Positions 59,701 to 64,000 of a stretch of DNA of 64,000 nucleotides are shown piece after piece (position 1 is the first letter of the stretch; each line of letters opens with the position of its first letter). The notes under the pieces are model-generated. The model made no database searches. It had not been told where the DNA came from and was given only the letters and a program-made list of their open reading frames with translations. Origin of the DNA: Granulicella arctica (GTDB lineage Bacteria; Acidobacteriota; Terriglobia; Terriglobales; Acidobacteriaceae). The position numbers were made by a program, and so were the translations under genes. The stretch lies in contig NZ_JACCCW010000002.1 in NCBI RefSeq assembly GCF_013410065.1, forward strand, positions 744,001 to 808,000, in the 5' to 3' direction.

Positions 59701-62676
59701 CTGCACGCCTAGCCAGCAGTTGAGGCAGGAGCCGGTGGTTGCCCCGAGGAAGGACGAGGAGGAAGGCTGGCCGTGGCCGTAGCCGATGTCTTCGACGAGA
59801 AGGACCTCGAAGGCGGGGCTGCTGGCGGCGGCTGTGAGCGTGGTGAAGGGTTGCGAGACCTTGTACCATTGGACGGTCGGCTGGCCGATGGGGACATCGC
59901 CGAAGTTGAGGGTGCCGTTATTGCTGGGGAGGATAGCGGTTCCGGCCCCGGTGATGTTGACATAGGAAGGAGTGGTTCCGCTGCCCGCGGTGATGCTGAG
60001 CAATCCCTGACGCGCTCCGGGTTGCGAGGGAGCGAAGGTGAGGACGACGCTGCAACTGCTTCCGGCGCTGAGGCTGGCGGTGCAGTCGGTCTGGTCGGTG
60101 AAGTCGCCGGTGAGCGAGAGCGACAGAGTAAAGGCCGAGGCTCCTGTGTTTTGGACAGTGACGGTTTCGGTGTTGCTCGAGATGCCCGTGACGACGACCG
60201 CGTTGGTGAAGCTGACGGCAGTGGGGCTGACGGTGAGGCTTGGGTTGGAGGTGGTACCGGTGGTGCCGGGCTGCGGGATGGTCTTGCCGGTGACGAGGAC
60301 GGAGAGGCCCTGATCGAGTGAGAGGGTGACGGAATCGGTTGAGGTAGAGTCAGAGGCCGCGTAGCCGAATTGGATCTGACAGACCGTTTGTGGCGGGAGT
60401 TCGGAGGGGCAGCGGTCTGTAATAGTGAAAGCCGAGCTGGACGGAAGCGCGACGGGGGTATGGGTGATAGGTGTGGTGGAATTGTTCGAGAGGTAGAGAT
60501 AACGGGCGGAGGCGAGGCCATTGAAGAACTGCGTGCCGAAGTCGATGGTGGTGGCGGAGAGGCTAAGTGCGGCGGCCTGAGCGAACCCAGTGAGGAGCAC
60601 GTTGCCGCTGCCGATGCTCCAGTTCGCCTGCGCGGGACCATCCTTGGTGGAGTCGCTGGAGGCGGTGAAGCCGAGGACCATTTGGCAGGTGGCACCGGCC
60701 GCGAGTTGGAAGGTATTGCTTGTACCAGAGGCGGCGCAGTTCGTTGACTGCTGGGCAAAGGTGAAAGGAGTGACGCCGACGCTGCCGTTGAGGGCGGAGA
60801 TAAAGGTCTGGGGTAACGCGGCGAGGTTGGTAATGTTGATGGTGCGGGTCAAGATGGGGCTGGTCGAGCTTTGGATGCCGAAGTCGAGTTCCTTTGGGGA
60901 GACAACGAGGGGGTTGACGGTGCTGGTGGAGGCGATGGCTGGGAGAGCTGCGGTCTGCGTGGTGGCGTTCGCGGACTGGACGGTGAGGCTTCCGGGACCG
61001 GTGCCGGTGAGCAGGATGGCACACTCGTCTCCGACAGCGAGAGCGGAGCCGCAGTTGGTGGTCGTGGCGAAGCCGGTCGCGGTGATCTGTATGCCGGTGG
61101 CTTGTGTGGAGCCGAGGTTGCGGAGGATGAGGTTCGGCGAGGCGTCGGTGGAGAGTGCGAGCGATGGAGCGGCGGTGGGGGTGATCTGAGCGAGATAGGC
61201 TGCAGTCCCGGCGCAGAGGCTTCCGTTGCAGGAGCCGGGGGCGAGGACGGCATCGTGTATGGCAGAGGGGAGCGCAGTGGTTGGCGAATTTGTGAGTGGG
61301 AGGTCGAAGGTCTGGGTTGTCAGCAGAGCAGCGCTTGCGGTGGGCGCGACGCTGCCTGCGACGATGGGGGAACCGGTGGAGTCGACGGCGAGCGAGGTGA
61401 GGGTGAGGGGAAGGCTGGCGTAGTTGGGATTCGCTGCGGCAAGACCGCCGAAGCGTGCGGTCTGGTCGACGATGGTTGCTCCGCTGGTACCGTTTGGCGC
61501 GACGCGAACTGCGAAGCCGGTGCCAATGTTCGAGATGGACGTGAGTGGAAGGAGCGGCGTGGAGAGCGTTCCATCGACCCATGCCGTGCCCGCTGTAGAA
61601 GGCGTGACGAAGGACTGCGTGCCAGGAGCGAGCAGGGTGGAAGAGAGGACAGCGCTGCCATCGAGCGGCATGCGCAGCAGCACTTGATAGGTGGTGTTGT
61701 TGACGAGTGGTGTCGTGACGCTGGCGACAGGGAACTGACCGAGCGCGATCGAACCGGAGAGCAGGAGATTATTGGCTATGGGGTCGATCGCAAGCGAGCT
61801 GACGCCTGGGCCGGGGATGAAAGTGGAGAAGGTGATGCCGTCGCCCGCAGGGGTGAGTTTGATGAGGAAGCCGGAGGTCGCGTCGGGGATTCGTGGGACG
61901 AGAGCGGCGACGGTAGGGAAGCCGGTGGTGGTGGTGAAGCCGCCGATGTAGGCGTTGTCAGAGGTGTCGGCGACGATGGCGGTAGGGGAGGTGTCGCCGT
62001 TCTGGCCGCTGAGGTAGGTGGCGTAGAGAAGAGAGCTTCCGTTGGAGGAGAAGGTTTCTACGAAGCCGTTCTGCGCGCTGCCATAGGCGGGGGCTTGCAC
62101 AATGGCGGAGGGCGTAACGGGTAAGCCGCTACCGCCGGCGGCGGTGTAGATGAGGCCGGTGATGAAGACCGCGTCTGCGGTGGCGGCGATGGCGGCGGGC
62201 GCGGTGCGGCTGCTGCCGCCGAAGGTGACGAAGTCGAGGTTGAGGCTGGGGTCGAACTTGGCGACGAAGGCGTTGACGGTGGTGTCTGTCCGGGCAGGGA
62301 AGACCGAGCCTGAGGTTCCGGTGAGAGCGCCGGAGGTACTGGTTCCGGTGACGTAGACGTTGCCGGAGGGGTCGAGCGCCATGGCGAGGCCGACGTCACC
62401 CGCAGCCCCGAACTGTGCCTGCGCGAGAACGTTGGTGGCGGTGGCGTCGGTCTTGAGCAGGCGGACGCCGTCCTTCTGGTCGAGCAGAAGATAGAGATTG
62501 CCGGAGGTATCGACACGGACAGCGTTGAACTGGCCCTCGTGGGCTGCGGAGCGCAACCCTGCGAAGCTAAGTTGCTGTGGACCAGTGGGCTGCGCCGAAA
62601 GCACAGGGGAGAGTGCGGCGATCAGACCCAGAATAAGGGCGACAAACGAGGTGCGAACATAAGATTTTTTCATCAT
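56725..62676 (-). CDS. Giant secreted choice-of-anchor-D repeat protein
   Basis: About 1983 aa, read from ATG 62676 or 62673, which begins a signal peptide (MMKKSYVRTSFVALILGLIAALSPVLSAQ); the ribosome site is weak. Residues ~30-500 form an SBBP-like beta-propeller (VDTSGNLYLLLD, LDPSGNVYVTGTSTSG, DTSDNAYIGGFTTTTGFPTV). Then about 11 Ig-like choice-of-anchor-D repeats of ~110 aa, each starting like LDFG or LSFGNVAVG and containing CxxxLxxGxSCxVxIxFxPxxxGxRxGxL. Near the C-terminus two hydrophobic helices end in LLASGCGSN, then a Thr-rich beta module (TPSGTYQYTVTGSVTTGTPLTQTVTLNLTVN). Probably a cell-surface or exported structural or adhesive protein. Overlaps the ribBA stop by 4 bases, convergently. 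Confidence 0.85.
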   Translation of the reverse strand: MMKKSYVRTSFVALILGLIAALSPVLSAQPTGPQQLSFAGLRSAAHEGQFNAVRVDTSGNLYLLLDQKDGVRLLKTDATATNVLAQAQFGAAGDVGLAMALDPSGNVYVTGTSTSGALTGTSGSVFPARTDTTVNAFVAKFDPSLNLDFVTFGGSSRTAPAAIAATADAVFITGLIYTAAGGSGLPVTPSAIVQAPAYGSAQNGFVETFSSNGSSLLYATYLSGQNGDTSPTAIVADTSDNAYIGGFTTTTGFPTVAALVPRIPDATSGFLIKLTPAGDGITFSTFIPGPGVSSLAIDPIANNLLLSGSIALGQFPVASVTTPLVNNTTYQVLLRMPLDGSAVLSSTLLAPGTQSFVTPSTAGTAWVDGTLSTPLLPLTSISNIGTGFAVRVAPNGTSGATIVDQTARFGGLAAANPNYASLPLTLTSLAVDSTGSPIVAGSVAPTASAALLTTQTFDLPLTNSPTTALPSAIHDAVLAPGSCNGSLCAGTAAYLAQITPTAAPSLALSTDASPNLILRNLGSTQATGIQITATGFATTTNCGSALAVGDECAILLTGTGPGSLTVQSANATTQTAALPAIASTSTVNPLVVSPKELDFGIQSSTSPILTRTINITNLAALPQTFISALNGSVGVTPFTFAQQSTNCAASGTSNTFQLAAGATCQMVLGFTASSDSTKDGPAQANWSIGSGNVLLTGFAQAAALSLSATTIDFGTQFFNGLASARYLYLSNNSTTPITHTPVALPSSSAFTITDRCPSELPPQTVCQIQFGYAASDSTSTDSVTLSLDQGLSVLVTGKTIPQPGTTGTTSNPSLTVSPTAVSFTNAVVVTGISSNTETVTVQNTGASAFTLSLSLTGDFTDQTDCTASLSAGSSCSVVLTFAPSQPGARQGLLSITAGSGTTPSYVNITGAGTAILPSNNGTLNFGDVPIGQPTVQWYKVSQPFTTLTAAASSPAFEVLLVEDIGYGHGQPSSSSFLGATTGSCLNCWLGVQFTPTATGPQTAALTLASSLAGNPYLLTLTGNGLTTSNLILTPISQDFGSIAVNSSSAPMLFTLTNSTVGDITVTAPVFTDDFSLSTAASGGASCSGSLAQNASCLVEVLFAPTTAGQHTGTLTLQTSAGSVSVPLTGFGSSDPGIAFNPSALIFNNVSGITATQQSITVSNTGNVTLQIGTPANANTAFQSTTTCASLSPGATCALTVTYTPATATVTDTLQLPVTATVGGSPVLTTYTIPLSATYTSESAGIQIVPGNLDYGPSSVNAIGGTRQYTINNLTAKSLTLNLTLPRQFVLSGAACAGLAPNANCTFSVSFLPLTNGSITGTLFAQATPTDGSATLDGLGYVQGYGTGTNSLTITGNLSPGRLLDFGQVPSGQSIQQILTLTNTSSASVSTTDSTVTVRRITSQWPFLSTTTCGTTLAIGQSCTVTVTYTPLNQVATGTASPPSTTDSGALIVESDAVSGPDAINLTGTSSATAVSAPSNAAPLVSFVASQNSLTFDTTAIGFSSAPQTVTLANTGNTVLHIASLTGSTDFSVAGSCPVLVPGASCLLTITFTPQLSSQSNQSVSTRIGTVEISSDSGTSLDFLSLIGTASPSTLVFQPDSLNFGTQLVGSTATLPIQITNDGTAAAVFNGITTTGDYAATGNCPATGSSLAPNATCTIQVGFTPTATGVRAGSLSVSSSVSTSALIAQLTGVGVQSHLSINPTALSFGNVAVGASTSLSLTLANTGTAAITGISLKISGDYAVTGPCFFATLSAGASCSVTIAFAPAATGTRTGILTIASSDPTSPGTVALTGNGTSTSINSGSFTLTVGGAASATQSVDQTHPATYTLTVTPLNSFIGTVVLNCNAIVVAPNATCSIVPSSVALNGSAQTATVTLNTLTSAELNLPTPHRLSETTALCILAPAALFLWSIRKVLGTWPTSLFMALLCTALMLLASGCGSNSIDASLRITPSGTYQYTVTGSVTTGTPLTQTVTLNLTVNAPN

Positions 62677-62809
62677 GGGTAGTGGCCGCGGTGACTGCAC
62701 AGGTTGCGGCCTGACCTTCAATATCCATGGAACTGCTGCTACTTAGTTGTCTTGATTTGAGACAGTGGTTGAGAAGTACTATATGTCCTGATTTAGGAAT
62801 TTCAATAGA

Positions 62810-63472
62810 TTACTTTTGTGGTGCAGTTGGTTCGGGATGCAGCAATGAACCGAAGCCTCGAGCATACATCTCTTCGACAAACTGGGCGTGATCGGCATAC
62901 TGGATAGCCTGCATGCCGAAGTTACGGGCGGCTTCGATGTTATCGGCACGGTCGTCGATGAAGAGAATTTTGTCCGGGGCGGTGGCGAGGCACTCGGCGG
63001 CGTGGAGATAGATTTCGGGCTCAGGTTTGGCGAGTTTGAGGGTATGGGACCAGGTGCTGTGGTGGAAGTTGGCGAGCCAGGCGAACTTCGCGAGGAGGCC
63101 AGAGGCCATTGCGTCGCCGATGTTCGAAAGGATGCCGGTGCGGATGCCGGCGCGCTGGAGTTGCTGTGCCCATTCGACCATGGGCAGGTTCAGGTCTCCC
63201 CATAGATCGACGTCGGCGGCGATGAGACCGGCGATCTGCGCGGCATCGAAGGTGGTGCCGTTGCCGCCGGCGATGAGTTGCCAGTAGGCTTCGCCGGTGT
63301 GCGTGCCGCGATCGTAAGGATGGCGATGCTTCCAATATTCGCGGTGCAGGCCATCTTCGTCGAAGCCGGTGATGGAGAGGATGCGTTCCCAGGCGGCGGC
63401 GTTTGGCGGGCCGGAGAGGACCATACCGTAGTCGAAGAGGACAGCTTCAATCTGCGTAGTGTTCTGTGTCAT
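62810..63472 (-). CDS. HAD-like hydrolase (subfamily IA)
   Basis: 220 aa. Phosphatase or dehalogenase fold: motif I FDYGMVLS (nucleophile Asp; the second acidic residue is replaced by Gly, as in some dehalogenase-like and epoxide-hydrolase N-terminal members), helical cap at ~20-95, motif II GILSNIG (Ser/Asn), Lys in LKLAKPEPEIY (motif III), and FIDDRADNIEAARNFGM (motif IV). The first motif lacking DxD makes ordinary phosphatase activity less certain. Short N-terminus and no signal peptide, so cytoplasmic. It is divergent from the aminotransferase at 63519 with 46 bases between. Substrate unknown. Confidence 0.88.
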   Translation of the reverse strand: MTQNTTQIEAVLFDYGMVLSGPPNAAAWERILSITGFDEDGLHREYWKHRHPYDRGTHTGEAYWQLIAGGNGTTFDAAQIAGLIAADVDLWGDLNLPMVEWAQQLQRAGIRTGILSNIGDAMASGLLAKFAWLANFHHSTWSHTLKLAKPEPEIYLHAAECLATAPDKILFIDDRADNIEAARNFGMQAIQYADHAQFVEEMYARGFGSLLHPEPTAPQK

Positions 63473-63518
63473 TTGGATCGATTGTAAGGGAGCGATGCGC
63501 GGCGGGTAGCATGAAGGA

Positions 63519-64000
63519 ATGAAGAATCGATTTTCATCGCGAACGGGATGGGATGTAACGGAGAGCGCGTTCGCGGCGGTGGTGCGCGGGGCGCGGGCGT
63601 CTGGAAGGCTACTGGTGGACCTGACCGTCTCGAACCCTACGGCCTGCGGATTTGCGTATGACGCTGAGGCGATTCTGGCTCCGCTGTCTTCTTCGCCAGG
63701 AGCGATGCTCTATGATCCGGACCCGCGTGGGATACGCTCGGCTCGGGAGGCGGTGGCGGGGTACTACGCGGACCACGGTGCCGAGGTTGATCCGGATGCG
63801 TTGGTGCTTACGACGAGCACGAGCGAGGCGTATGGATACCTCTTCCGGCTGCTCTGCGATGCAGGGGATGAGGTACTGGTGGCGCAGCCGAGCTATCCGC
63901 TCTTCGACTTTCTGGCGGATCTCGAGGATGTGCGGCTAAGGGCCTATCCGTTGTTCTACGACTTCGGCTGGTGGATCGACTTTGCCGAGTTGGAGAGGCG
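63519..64000 (+). CDS. Class I/II aminotransferase, N-terminal part (runs off window)
   Basis: 160 codons are open from ATG 63519 to the window edge. The protein MKNRFSSRTGWDVTESAFAAVV continues with LVDLTVSNPTACGF, MLYDPDPRGIRSAREAVAGYYADHGAEVDPDALVLTTSTSEAYGYLFRLLCDAGDEVLVAQPSYPLFDFLADLEDVRLRAYPL, the standard N-terminal half of fold-type-I aspartate-aminotransferase-like enzymes: TSTSEAYGY is the PLP phosphate-binding region and QPSYPLFDFLADL the substrate loop. The Schiff-base lysine lies beyond the window. An AAGGA lies too close to the ATG to be a good ribosome site, so the true start may differ slightly. Substrate unknown. Confidence 0.85.
   Translation, partial: MKNRFSSRTGWDVTESAFAAVVRGARASGRLLVDLTVSNPTACGFAYDAEAILAPLSSSPGAMLYDPDPRGIRSAREAVAGYYADHGAEVDPDALVLTTSTSEAYGYLFRLLCDAGDEVLVAQPSYPLFDFLADLEDVRLRAYPLFYDFGWWIDFAELER

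Noticed and set aside
57600..61000. Regular DNA-level repetition resembling a repeat array
   Set aside because: It is the codon-level trace of ~110-aa protein repeats, not identical direct repeats with spacers, so not CRISPR.
57592..62516. Long open frames on the opposite strand and in other frames of the giant repeat protein
   Set aside because: They arise from GC-rich, repeated codons; the translations are Ala/Pro/Ser- or Gly/Glu-rich without family motifs, while the minus-strand frame shows clear repeats.

Overview
The window looks like chromosomal DNA from an acidobacterium of the Terriglobus/Granulicella/Edaphobacter type. This is inferred from family content, not from a marker gene. 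It holds three very large carboxypeptidase-regulatory-domain TonB receptors, TolB/TPR sensor proteins, a giant choice-of-anchor-D protein, a beta-propeller amidohydrolase, and secreted tannase-family and S10 hydrolases. I found no rRNA, tRNA, CRISPR array, transposase or phage gene.

Layout. 0-8.5 kb: prepilin peptidase; a secreted unknown protein behind an 18-bp perfect palindrome; a TonB receptor plus secreted partner, divergent from a DesK/LiaS-like kinase and NarL-type regulator, with repeated TGACA-NN-TGTCA sites between them. 8.5-22.3 kb: an apparent catabolic island with an M20 deacylase, two tandem FCD-GntR regulators, a secreted TPR protein, a class III aminotransferase, a NylC-like P1 N-terminal-nucleophile hydrolase, a TonB receptor interrupted by one in-frame TGA, and a sodium:solute symporter. 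Eight GTATAC-centred sites lie in its intergenic regions; by eye I saw only one other GTATAC in the window. 22.3-28.4 kb: an EAL-only protein, a CadC-shaped TolB/TPR membrane regulator behind a three-half-site repeat, and a PAS-GGDEF-EAL enzyme. 28.6-36.3 kb: propeller-amidohydrolase and TonB receptor, divergent from a LysR regulator. 36.3-42.1 kb: glpK-glpF-glpD with a terminator-like hairpin just before glpK, then convergent araB. 42.2-45.3 kb: a VOC protein, an AT-rich DNA methyltransferase fused to an Mrr-like nuclease domain, and pdxS without pdxT beside it. 45.5-64 kb: glycosyltransferase, recQ-thioesterase, tannase family, TPR protein, S10 carboxypeptidase, Asp/Glu racemase, a small conserved protein, a RibBA with a degenerate RibA half, the giant repeat protein, a HAD hydrolase and a truncated aminotransferase.

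How they may work together. The best candidate for an undescribed system is the 8.5-22.3 kb island. A periplasmic amide hydrolase, outer-membrane receptor, symporter, deacylase and aminotransferase share one sequence motif and two paralogous regulators, suggesting coordinated uptake and breakdown of an amide-linked amino compound such as beta- or omega-amino acid oligomers or N-acyl amino acids. The substrate is inference. Second is the methyltransferase-nuclease fusion, a possible single-polypeptide restriction-modification module.
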